64,000 nt of DNA from Haloplanus ruber (GCF_024494725.1 NZ_JANHDK010000001.1:1054001-1118000), one strand, 5' to 3'; counted from the stretch's first letter, positions 19,406 to 27,591 are shown. Numbers and translations are program-made. Notes: generated from the letters alone by a model not told the origin.

Positions 19406-19416
19406 GCATAAAAACA
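19406..19416 (-). promoter_or_regulatory. TATA promoter of sppA
   Basis: Reverse-strand GTTTTTATGC is centred near 19411, placing transcription start at about 19385, some 15 bases before the GTG. A short leader is therefore likely. Confidence 0.5.
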
Positions 19417-19436
19417 CCTGCGTCGGCGGATCCAGT

Positions 19437-20360
19437 CTACAGGAGACCCGTCTTCTGCAACTTCATCAGGTCCTCGGTGTCGAGGGTTTCGCCTTCCTTG
19501 AACTTCTGGTAGATTTCCTCGGCCTCCTCTTTGGCGGCCTCGCGCTCGGCCTCGCGCTCGTCCTGCTGTTCCTGCTCTTCTTCCTTGTCGAGTTCGCGCA
19601 GGCGCTTCTGGACGCGGACGAAGTCCTCGTGGTGTCGGTCGGCCGCTTCCTGGGCCTCGACGAAGAGTTCGTGCATCTCGTCGGCCTTGTCACGGATCTC
19701 GTCGGCCTCGCGATAGGCCTCGATCATCTGGTTGTGATGTTCCTGGGCCTTATCGGCGAGCTCCGTCACCTTCTGGTGGTGCTGGGACGCCTCGGAGCGG
19801 ACCTCCTCGGCCTCCGCGACGAGTTCGTCGAGTTCGCTCGCATCGTCGAGTTTCTCCTTGCGCTGCTGGTACTCCTCGCGTTTGTCCTCGATTTTCTCGA
19901 TGAGTTCGCGCTCGTCCTCGGCGCTGAGCACCTCGGTCTGCTGGCGGAATTCGAGCTGCTCGATCTCCTCTTCGAGCTCCTCGAGATCCTTGCCATCGCC
20001 GAGTTCGAGGTCCTGTTTCATCTCCTCGACCTCGTCGAAGAGCTCGTTTGCCTTGGCGTTGAGCTCGTTTCGGCTCTCCTTGTGCTCTTGGACCTGTTCG
20101 TTGAGCTCGTCGCGTTTCTCGCGGTGCTCTTGGGCCTCGTCGACTTTCTCCCGCGTCTCGGCGTTCAGGTCGTCGCGCTCAGAGGCCCGTTCCGAGGCCA
20201 TCTGGTTGAGTTCGTTACGCCGGTCGCGGAGCTGGCCGGCGAGTTTGATGAGCTGTCCCTTCGAGTCGTTTTCGAGCTGGTCGTCGGTGAGTTCGACGTT
20301 GTTCGCTTCGTCGAGCGCTGCGACGTCGAATTCGTCGAGTACTTCTTCTGTTGTTACCAT
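19437..20360 (-). CDS. Long coiled-coil protein
   Basis: 307 residues, almost entirely charged heptad-like sequence rich in Glu, Lys, Arg and Gln; only the first 35 residues lack it. There is no membrane span or enzyme motif. Orthologues in Halobacteria are often labelled phosphoserine phosphatase, a name I see no support for here because no HAD motif is present. Its abundance of Lys/Arg with Glu is characteristic of a long antiparallel coiled coil (residues about 40-290), suggesting a scaffolding or chromosome/ribosome-associated role. That role is inference. Confidence 0.8.
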   Translation of the reverse strand: MVTTEEVLDEFDVAALDEANNVELTDDQLENDSKGQLIKLAGQLRDRRNELNQMASERASERDDLNAETREKVDEAQEHREKRDELNEQVQEHKESRNELNAKANELFDEVEEMKQDLELGDGKDLEELEEEIEQLEFRQQTEVLSAEDERELIEKIEDKREEYQQRKEKLDDASELDELVAEAEEVRSEASQHHQKVTELADKAQEHHNQMIEAYREADEIRDKADEMHELFVEAQEAADRHHEDFVRVQKRLRELDKEEEQEQQDEREAEREAAKEEAEEIYQKFKEGETLDTEDLMKLQKTGLL

Positions 20361-20504
20361 TGTTGAAACCTCGATACCACCGCTCCGGGCGAACTGGCGG
20401 CTAGTCGTCCCGCAATCAACCGTGGATAAGAGTTCCCGATCATTCTGCGAGCGATACCGCCACGCGCCGGAGACGCGTTGGTAACTGCAAATACAGCCGA
20501 CATG

Positions 20505-20517
20505 TACATAAATACTT
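20505..20517 (-). promoter_or_regulatory. Possible distal promoter of the coiled-coil gene
   Basis: Reverse-strand GAAGTATTTATGT is a strong TATA-like core but lies about 150 bases before the ATG at 20360. A weaker element, ACTCTTATCC, is nearer (about 20422-20431). A long leader or alternative start sites are possible. The 299-base gap to 20660 holds no other gene that I can support. Confidence 0.35.
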
Positions 20518-20594
20518 CGGTGAACGAAGGAGTGAGAAACGGTACCACGAGCCGCTGTACCTGCCGTGCGAACCGTTCACAACGCCATCGGCAG

Positions 20595-20606
20595 GGTATA
20601 TAAAAC
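20595..20606 (+). promoter_or_regulatory. Strong TATA promoter of the small Cys-rich protein
   Basis: GGTATATAAAAC is one of the best TATA boxes in the window. Transcription would start near 20627, leaving about 33-55 bases of leader before the candidate ATGs at 20660 and 20681. Confidence 0.65.
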
Positions 20607-20659
20607 ACCGTCGCCGATCGGTTCCAGTTTCAGTTTCACTACGGGGACGGCACGGATTC

Positions 20660-20842
20660 ATGTCGGTCCGTCGACTACCTATGGATATGCTCGAGAACCT
20701 CACGAGTACCTGCGAGGCGGCCGGCTGTGATCGACCCCTCGACGACGACGCCCTGATGGTGGCGATGCGGACCGACTCGGGCGAGCGGCGGGCCTACGAG
20801 TGTGCCTGTGGCGCGGTGACGGTGACCGTCGTCCAGGATTGA
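20660..20842 (+). CDS. Small Cys-containing protein of unknown function
   Basis: Up to 60 residues; in-frame ATGs at 20660, 20681 and 20687 make the start uncertain. It contains Cys-x4-Cys (STCEAAGCD) and a later Cys-x-Cys (YECACG), possibly a mini zinc site. It is acidic and soluble with no signal. A strong promoter precedes it. I do not recognise the family beyond being a haloarchaeal small zinc-finger-like protein. Confidence 0.6.
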   Translation: MSVRRLPMDMLENLTSTCEAAGCDRPLDDDALMVAMRTDSGERRAYECACGAVTVTVVQD

Positions 20843-20880
20843 TCGTCACCGCTAAGCCGGCCGGCCGGCGACGACTCGGC

Positions 20881-21294
20881 ATGCAAGAGGTCGTCCACGC
20901 ACGCGGTCACGAACACGTCGCCGCAACCCACGACACCACCTTCGAGGTGACGACCGACGACTGGCTCACCCCCGCCGGCGACTGCATCGTCGGCGTCGAA
21001 GCCGACCGGGCCCCCGCCGACTTCGACGACGCGTTCGTCGACGCCTGCCGGGACTCCACGGCGTCGATCACCCTCACCCTCGACGTCGACGGGGCGACGC
21101 AGACGGTTCGCGCCCACGGCCACCCCGACCTCACCTTCGAAAGCGACCGAAGCGCCGTCGTCCGGACGAGCACCTACGTCGACGACCGCACCGTCGCCGT
21201 CGGCGCCGGCGCCGCCGCGTCCGACCTGGACCGCGGACTGGTTACCGCCCTCGCCGACGGCGTCGACTGTACCCTGACGCTAACCGTCGAGTGA
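20881..21294 (+). CDS. DUF371 family protein
   Basis: 137 residues from ATG 20881. The start MQEVVHARGHEHVAATHDTT and the two-fold repeat of a small beta-sheet unit (ADFDDAFVDACRD and ASDLDRGLVTAL precede similar T-L-T strands) match archaeal DUF371. The HARGH.....TH..T segment is the most conserved part of that family. No activity is known. Longer reading back to 20800 would overlap the preceding gene and is unnecessary. Confidence 0.8.
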   Translation: MQEVVHARGHEHVAATHDTTFEVTTDDWLTPAGDCIVGVEADRAPADFDDAFVDACRDSTASITLTLDVDGATQTVRAHGHPDLTFESDRSAVVRTSTYVDDRTVAVGAGAAASDLDRGLVTALADGVDCTLTLTVE

Positions 21295-21496
21295 CTCCGC
21301 GCTCTTCTATCCGCCGCAGAGAGCAGTAGCGGCGACGCCGAGGCCCACCTCGCGGCCGCCGGTTCCGAGGCGGCATAGTAGTCTCCCGCTTCAGAGAGGA
21401 GCCACCGAGTCGTCGCTGGCGGGGTCCCGGTGAAACGTCGCACCGGAATCTGCCCACAGATCGCAGCAGCGCGATCCGAAGAGGCTGCAGGAGCCG

Positions 21497-22300
21497 TCAG
21501 TCAGTGATGGCGTCGGTCTGTTCGCGGAGCGTGACGAACTCGTCGCCGTCGTCGATATCCTCGCCGGTGAACGGCGTCGAAACCGTGCCGTCGTACCCGT
21601 CGAGATCCAGTGCCTCCAGCCTCGCGGTGTATCCGCCGAATCCGTTGAGATACAGAAACTCATCGCTGAGCGATGCGACCGGCCCCTTGTCTTGGTCGGT
21701 CAGCGTTGTCGTGGTCCGGGAAATCGACGAGTTACTGTCAGGCTCGACCGATAGCCGCAGGGCCAACACGTCGTCGTCGCCGTCGGCGTCCGAGACGCTG
21801 TACGCTATCGACTGTGTCTGGCCGATCGGCCCGACGAACTCGAACTCGTCGACAGAGAATCGTTCGGCTGGCGCGGGGAGCGTAATCGACACGGTCTTCG
21901 AGAACGGAAGACTCGACTTGCCGCCGGTGTCGGTCACCGTCGCCGTCACCTCGACGTCCCCTTCCGACTGAAACGCGCGTGTTAGTGTCTGCGAGCCGTC
22001 TCCGACCAGGACACCGTCGATCTGCCACTCGTAGGTCAGCGCGGAGGCCGAATCCTGCGGGTCGGAGGCCTCGGCCTCGAACGTGTAGACCGCGCCTTGC
22101 TGATCCGTTACGGTGATGTCGGTGACCTTCGGTGAGACGTTGCTGCCGCCGCCCCCACCACCCCCCTCGCTGTCACCGTACAGTCCAGGGGCAACCCCGA
22201 CCAGTCCCTCCTCGATTTCTTCCCGGACGTCGGGCGGGACATCCTCGAACGCGAGGTTCGTCTCCGCGCGCTCAACGAAGTCCGCGAACGAGGGACTCAT
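21497..22300 (-). CDS. PKD-domain-like beta protein without a visible signal peptide
   Basis: 267 residues. Residues 1-42 are an acidic helical segment, 43-53 a Gly-rich linker, and about 55-140 a PKD-like immunoglobulin fold (VTDITVTDQQGAVYTFEAEA ... ALTYEWQIDG). The rest is Asp/Ser/Thr-rich beta sequence. Such domains normally work outside the cell, yet no Sec or Tat signal is seen and there is no membrane span. Its ATG overlaps the stop of the upstream exported protein (ATGA), so the two are co-translated and may act together on the surface. Confidence 0.7.
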   Translation of the reverse strand: MSPSFADFVERAETNLAFEDVPPDVREEIEEGLVGVAPGLYGDSEGGGGGGGSNVSPKVTDITVTDQQGAVYTFEAEASDPQDSASALTYEWQIDGVLVGDGSQTLTRAFQSEGDVEVTATVTDTGGKSSLPFSKTVSITLPAPAERFSVDEFEFVGPIGQTQSIAYSVSDADGDDDVLALRLSVEPDSNSSISRTTTTLTDQDKGPVASLSDEFLYLNGFGGYTARLEALDLDGYDGTVSTPFTGEDIDDGDEFVTLREQTDAITD

Positions 22301-22824
22301 GTGGAGACCTTCCCGGTGACGGTCACGCTCTCGCCGGTTTCGACGTCGGAGCCGACGTCATCAGGAAAGGCAGCCACGACGAGGCTGTACGTCTCCGCGG
22401 TCCCGGGAGAGAGTGCTACCGACGGGAAGTCCGTCTTTGGGACGGTCAACACCATCAGGGTACTGCTGGTGTCGGTGTCGACGAGGATCAGCGGCGTGAC
22501 CTCGACGTCGACCTCCTGGGTTCCCTGATTACGCACCTCGAACAGGTCCTCGAACACGGTGGTCGCGTCGGCGTTGACACCCTGGCCACCGGCGCTCGTC
22601 GCGTTGTCCCCGGTGAGGTCCACCCCGAACTGGCCGTCGGTCGTTTCGGTGTACGGTGCGTTCGGACCGACAGCCTCCAACGCGAGAAACGCGTTCGCGT
22701 CGGCAGCCACATCCACGGCGACATCCCGGTCGGCCTCGACGCTCGTGAACGCTCCCGTCCCGTTCACCACGGCACTGCCCGCACCGATCGTTCCGATCAT
22801 CGCGATGAGTTGTCGTCGGTTCAT
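22297..22824 (-). CDS. DUF1102 / camelysin-like exported protein
   Basis: 175 residues from ATG 22824. The N-terminus MNRRQLIAMIGTIGAGSA is a Tat-like signal with a short hydrophobic core, cleaved probably before TGAFTSVEADRD. That segment plus VAADANAFLALE is typical of the haloarchaeal DUF1102 family, which resembles TasA/CalY-type secreted fibre proteins in bacteria. A beta-rich, Thr/Asp-rich mature domain follows. Usually a dedicated signal peptidase lies nearby; none is seen here. Overlaps the PKD gene by four bases. Confidence 0.75.
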   Translation of the reverse strand: MNRRQLIAMIGTIGAGSAVVNGTGAFTSVEADRDVAVDVAADANAFLALEAVGPNAPYTETTDGQFGVDLTGDNATSAGGQGVNADATTVFEDLFEVRNQGTQEVDVEVTPLILVDTDTSSTLMVLTVPKTDFPSVALSPGTAETYSLVVAAFPDDVGSDVETGESVTVTGKVST

Positions 22825-23332
22825 TGTGTGGGGGTTCGGCGTGGGGATCCTGTGGTGGGTCGAACGGACCCCGGCCGATGCCCACTGGCGGAGTCGAACC
22901 GCCACCGCACCGTACGGACACCCGTGTGGGTGGGGAGTCGTGAACGCACTGGTCGGTCGTCGTGCGACCCGCATCGAACGGATCTACCGTCAGAGGAGAC
23001 GCTCGTCGACGTATCGTGATTCGCGCCTATCGTTCGGCAGCATACAACTCGAATACACTTCTTAACAGGTTGTTGTTGACCTATTGAAACGTCTACAACG
23101 AGCGATAGAAGAGGCGTAACCTTAGAATACGCCGACATGTGACGCGGGGCAATCAGCTATCGGCCGGGATTCCCACCGGTAAGCGCCGAATACGCCACCC
23201 GTCCAACGGAGACCGGCGACACGGACGCGGGAATCTTCCGGAGCGACGGGTGGTCGACGGTGTGAACGATGCGTAGACCGGGACTCAATCTGTGTCCAAT
23301 GATAGATTACGCTGCGGCCGTACCCTTGCAGC
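22825..23332. other. 508-base gene-poor interval
   Basis: No ORF here has convincing coding character; those present overlap others or run through stops. The first 200 bases, up to about 23020, are GC-rich and include a tRNA T-arm-like hairpin at 22879-22904. From about 23030 to 23130 the DNA becomes clearly more AT-rich (with TTGTTGTTGACC and several TATA-like cores), and it probably holds the promoter(s) of one or both flanking genes. It may be decayed gene sequence. Confidence 0.5.
22879..22904 (-). other. tRNA 3'-end-like relic (T arm plus acceptor half)
   Basis: On the reverse strand GGCGG-TTCGACT-CCGCC forms a five-pair stem with a seven-base loop that matches the tRNA T-loop consensus TTCRANY. 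It is followed by a seven-base AGTGGGC and then A, the layout of a 3' acceptor strand and discriminator. No D arm, anticodon arm or matching 5' acceptor GCCCACT lies upstream. It could be an attachment-site remnant of a tRNA-targeting element or a chance hairpin. Confidence 0.3.
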
Positions 23333-23980
23333 ATGGAGATCAGACGGCTACACGAGGACTTGATCGACCTACACGGGCGCCCGAGTAAGACGTACAGCGA
23401 GGACGGAGTGCGACAGCTTTTGACCACTATCCTCTCACAGAACGTTACCGACGTGCAGACGGCCAGAGCCTCGGAGAAGCTGTTCTCGACGTATCCAGAT
23501 TACAGAGCCATCGAACGAGCCGATCAGGAGGAACTAGCTGACGTTATCTCGGACGTCGGATTGATGAACCAGAAGTCACGCCGGATTCAGCGGTCGCTCG
23601 AGCGGATTCGAAAGGAGACCGGTGGCGAGTACACGCTCGCGTTTTTAGGCGAGATGGAGACTGCAGAGGCACAAGAGTGGCTCACCCAGATCAAGGGGGT
23701 CGGGGCGAAGACAGCCAACGTCGTGCTCAATTTTCACTTCGAGAAACCGACGTTCGCGGTGGATACACACATCGAACGACTCTCCAAGCGGTTCGGACTC
23801 ATCGACGAGTCGACGACGGCGACACAGGCCCACGAAGTCCTGAACGAGCGGATCCCGGACGATATCAAATACAGTCTGCACGTCTTGCTCATCACTCACG
23901 GCAAAGAGTACTGTTCCGCGCAGAACGCAAACTGCGGGAATCCGGTGTGTGAGAACTACTGTCACTGCGAGTACTGCTGA
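23333..23980 (+). CDS. Endonuclease III-like DNA glycosylase (HhH-GPD)
   Basis: 215 residues. The helix-hairpin-helix with catalytic Lys is IKGVGAKTANVV (Lys126), and the catalytic Asp is Asp144 in FAVDTHIERL. TTILSQNVTD at 31-40 matches the N-terminal substrate-binding segment. It should excise oxidised pyrimidines or similar lesions and nick the strand. Its C-terminus has six cysteines (194, 201, 206, 210, 212, 215); the order C-x6-C-x4-C-x5-C differs from the usual C-x6-C-x2-C-x5-C of the [4Fe-4S] cluster. It is richer in Lys and less GC-biased than neighbouring genes, suggesting transfer. Confidence 0.85.
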   Translation: MEIRRLHEDLIDLHGRPSKTYSEDGVRQLLTTILSQNVTDVQTARASEKLFSTYPDYRAIERADQEELADVISDVGLMNQKSRRIQRSLERIRKETGGEYTLAFLGEMETAEAQEWLTQIKGVGAKTANVVLNFHFEKPTFAVDTHIERLSKRFGLIDESTTATQAHEVLNERIPDDIKYSLHVLLITHGKEYCSAQNANCGNPVCENYCHCEYC

Positions 23981-24097
23981 GCGGGATAGAGGGGTGACGG
24001 GCGGCGATCACAGTCGTGATCCGCTCGCTTCGTCGACCCGTGTGCCGTGCCGTCCGGCGTGACCGAGTCGGGTGGTGGTGGAGCGACCCCGTCGGCG

Positions 24098-26017
24098 TTA
24101 CTTGAAGCGGAACGTCTCCAAGTTCTTCGGCGCGAACGTTCGCATGTTGTAGTCGTGATAGAGCGCGGAGGAGAGGTCCTGTACAGAGCGTTCGTCGCCG
24201 TGGACACAGAGGACCTTCTCCGGACGTGGGTTCATCGTCTTGACGAAGTTCTCTAGGCCCTGACGGTCGGCGTGGCCGGAGAAGCCGTCGACCGTCTCGA
24301 CGCCCATATTCAGGGAGAGGGTGTTACCGCGGCCGCCGCGCTCGCGGTCGTTGATCGGAATCTCGTCCCAGCCGTTCTGGATGCGCCGGCCGAGGGTTCC
24401 CTGGGCTTGGTAGCCGACGAACGCGAGCGTCGAGTCCGGATCGGGGCCGAGGTGGCGGAGCCAGGACATGATCGGGCCGCCGGTGACCATCCCCGACGTC
24501 GAGAGGATGATCGCCGACTCGCCGTCGGCAACTTCTTGACGTTCGTCCTCGCCGGCGTCGATGTGGTTGAACTGCTCAGCGAGGAAGGGGTTTTCGTCGT
24601 CGTGGAAGATGCGGTCCCGGAGGTCGTCCCGGAGATATTCGGGGTAGGTGGTGTGGATGGCCGTCGCCTCCCAGATCATCCCGTCGAGGTGGACGGGCAT
24701 CTCGGGGATCTTGCCGCTCCGCATCGCCTCCTCCAGTACGAGCATGATCTCCTGAGACCGCCCGACTGCGAAGGCCGGAATGACGATTTTGCCGTCCTGC
24801 TCGTGCGTCTCGTTGATAATTCGGAGGAGGTTGCGCTCGGAGTCCTCCTGGTCGGTCTGGTAGTCGTTGCGCCCGCCGTAGGTGGATTCGAGGACGAGCG
24901 TCTCGACCCGCGGGAAGTCGTTGACGGCGCCGTTGAAGAGTCGCGTATCCTCGTAGTGGATGTCGCCCGAGAAGGCGACGTTGTAGAGGCCGTCACCGAT
25001 GTGGAAGTGAGAGACGGCCGAGCCGAGGATGTGCCCGGCGTTGTGGAAGGTGAGTTTCACGTCGGGCGCGATGTCGGTCACGTCGCCGTACTCGAGGGGA
25101 ACGGTGTGTTTGATCGCCTCCCGGACCATCTCACTCTCGTAGGGTGGGGTCCGGCCCTCCTTGACGGCCACGTCGAGGTAGTCGAGCGTGAGCAGACCCA
25201 TCAGGTCTCGGGTTGGCTCGGTGCAGTAGATGGGGCCGTCGTAGCCGTACTTAAAGAGGAGGGGGATCAGCGCGGAGTGGTCGAGGTGAGCGTGGGTGAG
25301 GACGACGGCGTCGATGGAGTTCAGAGGCGCAGCCTCCGGCACTTGAAGGTAGGGAACCTCGCCCTCGGCGCCGGGCTTGTCGCCGCAGTCGATCAGGACG
25401 CGCGTCTCGGCGGTCGAGAGGATGAAGCTCGCGCGGCCGACCTCGCGACAGCAGCCGAGGGTGGTGATCCGCACCCACTGGTCGTCGGCCATCTCCTCGC
25501 GGTGGATCTGCCGGCCGACACGTTCGAGGATGTCCCGTCGCTCCTCGCGTTCCTGTTTGAGAAAGTTCCGGACGTTCGACACCGTCGAGGATTCGATTGG
25601 TGGGGTGCGGACCACTTCGGGCGTCCAACCGATCTCTTTGGTTATCTCCCGGAGCGTCGAGCCGTGACGCCCGATCACCATCCCCGGTTTCTCGGCCTCG
25701 ATGACGACTTCGCCGGTGTCGGCGTGGAAATCGAGGTCGGTCACGCCGGCGTCACCGGGGATCACGTCCTGGATCCGCTCGCGAGCCTCGCGGACGTTCA
25801 TCAGTACGTCGGGGTCGGGCCGGACCGTGATACGCTTCCGGAGTTTGCTCGCCAGCTTGCGGATGAGGTCGCCATTGCTGGCGAAGTCCTTCGGATCGCG
25901 CGTGTACACGACCAGTTCCGGCCCTTCGTATTTCACGTCGGAGACGGAGATGCCGGGCGGTAGTTCGTCCTCGATCTCTGCTTTCAGGTCCTCGAGTTGC
26001 TTGTCTACGGAGCTCAT
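24098..26017 (-). CDS. aCPSF1/FttA: KH-MBL-beta-CASP ribonuclease, transcription termination factor
   Basis: 639 residues. Residues 1-140 are two KH-type RNA-binding domains (GxxG-like IGRHG at 115-119). The metallo-beta-lactamase domain starts near 185 and has the zinc motif THAHLDHS at 241-248. The beta-CASP region and a C-terminal MBL His in VDGFSGHADRQG and LCVHGDE follow. In archaea this protein cleaves nascent RNA 3' ends after U-rich tracts and ends transcription. The length and all motifs are complete. It stands alone with a 239-base upstream gap. Confidence 0.95.
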   Translation of the reverse strand: MSSVDKQLEDLKAEIEDELPPGISVSDVKYEGPELVVYTRDPKDFASNGDLIRKLASKLRKRITVRPDPDVLMNVREARERIQDVIPGDAGVTDLDFHADTGEVVIEAEKPGMVIGRHGSTLREITKEIGWTPEVVRTPPIESSTVSNVRNFLKQEREERRDILERVGRQIHREEMADDQWVRITTLGCCREVGRASFILSTAETRVLIDCGDKPGAEGEVPYLQVPEAAPLNSIDAVVLTHAHLDHSALIPLLFKYGYDGPIYCTEPTRDLMGLLTLDYLDVAVKEGRTPPYESEMVREAIKHTVPLEYGDVTDIAPDVKLTFHNAGHILGSAVSHFHIGDGLYNVAFSGDIHYEDTRLFNGAVNDFPRVETLVLESTYGGRNDYQTDQEDSERNLLRIINETHEQDGKIVIPAFAVGRSQEIMLVLEEAMRSGKIPEMPVHLDGMIWEATAIHTTYPEYLRDDLRDRIFHDDENPFLAEQFNHIDAGEDERQEVADGESAIILSTSGMVTGGPIMSWLRHLGPDPDSTLAFVGYQAQGTLGRRIQNGWDEIPINDRERGGRGNTLSLNMGVETVDGFSGHADRQGLENFVKTMNPRPEKVLCVHGDERSVQDLSSALYHDYNMRTFAPKNLETFRFK

Positions 26018-26205
26018 ATGTACCGGGTGAGAGCCCTCCGCACGGTCGTGCCCGTTCGATTCTCGCCCGTCGGCGACGTCCCCGTGGACGGTCGGCGCCG
26101 GACGGTGGCGGTCGTGCCAAATCGCATAGGTACGGTGCTGTACGGGAGGTGCTCGACTGCGGGAAGAGGCAGCGAAAACCCGCTTGAGTCACCCTATCAG
26201 TCGGG

Positions 26206-26235
26206 CATTATAAAAGCCTTCGCAAAATCGAAGGC
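26206..26235 (+). promoter_or_regulatory. TATA box followed by a perfect inverted repeat (putative operator)
   Basis: A TATA core, TTATAAAA (26208-26215), is followed at once by GCCTTCG-CAAAAT-CGAAGGC (26216-26235), seven-base arms with a six-base spacer. Transcription should start near 26237, so the repeat fills the stretch between TATA and start site. Archaeal repressors commonly bind there. It could alternatively be a hairpin at the mRNA 5' end if the start is earlier. Confidence 0.55.
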
Positions 26236-26256
26236 ACTCGCCCCTCGACGGCCGGT

Positions 26257-26736
26257 ATGGAACTCACCCCGGCAGCCGTCGAACGCGAGTACGAATGGGT
26301 TCGAGAGCGCGAGTCGGTCGTCCCACTGATCAACGGAACACGGGACCGCCTCGCCGACTGCTTCGACGTCGACGTCGGTCACGTCACCCGGGAGGCGTAC
26401 CGCGAGGAAGTCGCCGCCGTCTTCGCGGACGGCGCCCGCGCGGTCAACGTCGCGGCTTACGTCGCCCTCCTCCGTGATCTGGATGTGACCGGCGACTACC
26501 CGGGGTTCGTCGTCGACGAGGTACTCGGCCGGGAACTCGCCGCGGCCATCGCGGGCGGGCAACCCTACTCGCTGCTCGCACAGGCGACCTTTCACTTTGC
26601 GGACGTGACGACCCACACCGAGGGCGTCGCGGGGGCCGACGACTTGGACGCCGCCCTCGCTGCGGGCTTCCAGACCCGCCTTCCGGGGTGGGAGTGGACC
26701 GAGGGGTCCAGTCCGTTCGCGGTCGGTCGGGAATGA
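26257..26736 (+). CDS. Conserved haloarchaeal protein of unknown function
   Basis: 159 residues, acidic, mostly helical with no membrane span or signal. It begins MELTPAAVEREYEWVRERE and has no catalytic motif I recognise; it may belong to a haloarchaeal DUF family (possibly DUF8055). Its promoter carries an unusually clean inverted repeat, so it is probably regulated. The next gene on the same strand is a dehydrogenase with its own promoter. Confidence 0.7.
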   Translation: MELTPAAVEREYEWVRERESVVPLINGTRDRLADCFDVDVGHVTREAYREEVAAVFADGARAVNVAAYVALLRDLDVTGDYPGFVVDEVLGRELAAAIAGGQPYSLLAQATFHFADVTTHTEGVAGADDLDAALAAGFQTRLPGWEWTEGSSPFAVGRE

Positions 26737-26744
26737 GTTAACTG
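26735..26744 (+). promoter_or_regulatory. TATA-like promoter of the SDR gene
   Basis: GAGTTAACTG overlaps the stop of the preceding gene and is centred about 28 bases before the GTG at 26767, fitting a leaderless transcript. Confidence 0.5.
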
Positions 26745-26766
26745 CCGCCAGGCCGAGGGGTGGCGT

Positions 26767-27591
26767 GTGCAATCGAAGACCGTCCTCATCACGGGCTGTT
26801 CGTCCGGTATCGGTCGTGCGACCGCCGAGGCCTTTCTCGACGCAGACTGGGACGTGTACGCCACGGCCCGCAACCCCGCCGACGTGGAGACACTCGGCAA
26901 CCGCGGCTGTACCGTCGCGACACTCGACGTGACGGAGGACGACGACGTAGAACGGGTCGTCGACCGGGTTCTCGACGACCACGGCCGGATCGACTGCCTC
27001 GTCAACAACGCCGGGTACGCCCAGTTCGGCCCGATAGAGGACGTTCCCGTCGATGCCGTCCACCGGCAGTTCGACGTGAACGTCTACGGCGCCCACCGAC
27101 TGGCCCGGGCGGTCCTCCCACACATGCGTCGCCGCCGCGAGGGGACGATTGTCAACATCTCCAGCGTCGCCGGCCGTCTCTCCTTTCCCGGCGGCGGCGT
27201 CTACGCCGGGTCGAAGTTCGCGCTCGAAGCCATGACCGACGCGCTCCGTGCCGAGGTTGACGAGTACGGGATCGATGCCGTCCTGATCGAACCCGGACCC
27301 GTCGATACGGGCTTTACCGAGCGCGCCGAGAAGGAGATCGAAGGAGTCGAACGCTCCGGCGCGTACGAGGACTTCTACGACGTCTTCGCGGACACGCAGG
27401 CCATCGGCGGCGGCGGTCCCGGTGCGGTCGCCCCCGAGCGTGTCGCCGAGGACGTCCTCAACGCCGCGAGTTCGACGAAGCCCGCGAGTCGGGTCCCGGT
27501 CGGGACGCTCGCGCGGGCGAGCGTCTTGGGGCGGTTCGTCCCCGACCGCCTGCGCGATCAGGCCTTCTCGTTGCTCGACCGACTAACGTAG
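26767..27591 (+). CDS. Short-chain dehydrogenase/reductase (SDR, classical)
   Basis: 274 residues with a GTG start. Cofactor-binding TGCSSGIG lies at 9-16, the NNAG motif at about 79-82, Ser in ISSVAG at about 132, and the catalytic Tyr-x3-Lys in VYAGSKFALE. The family oxidises or reduces alcohols/ketones with NAD(P); the C-terminal region resembles SDRs acting on lipid or steroid-like substrates, but the substrate is unknown. It converges with the Get3-like gene, overlapping by nine bases. Confidence 0.9.
   Translation: MQSKTVLITGCSSGIGRATAEAFLDADWDVYATARNPADVETLGNRGCTVATLDVTEDDDVERVVDRVLDDHGRIDCLVNNAGYAQFGPIEDVPVDAVHRQFDVNVYGAHRLARAVLPHMRRRREGTIVNISSVAGRLSFPGGGVYAGSKFALEAMTDALRAEVDEYGIDAVLIEPGPVDTGFTERAEKEIEGVERSGAYEDFYDVFADTQAIGGGGPGAVAPERVAEDVLNAASSTKPASRVPVGTLARASVLGRFVPDRLRDQAFSLLDRLT

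Noticed and set aside
19437-20360. Phosphoserine phosphatase label for the coiled-coil gene
   Set aside because: No HAD motif (DxDxT, Ser/Thr, Lys, acidic motif) exists in the sequence; nearly all of it is heptad-like coiled coil.
21295-21496. Possible decayed gene after DUF371
   Set aside because: Reverse-strand fragments look vaguely protein-like (a short Cys-rich piece) but have in-frame stops and no start; not enough to call a pseudogene.
24272-25963. 563-codon forward ORF opposite aCPSF1
   Set aside because: Antisense frame of a clearly identified gene with complete motifs; no independent promoter or domain.
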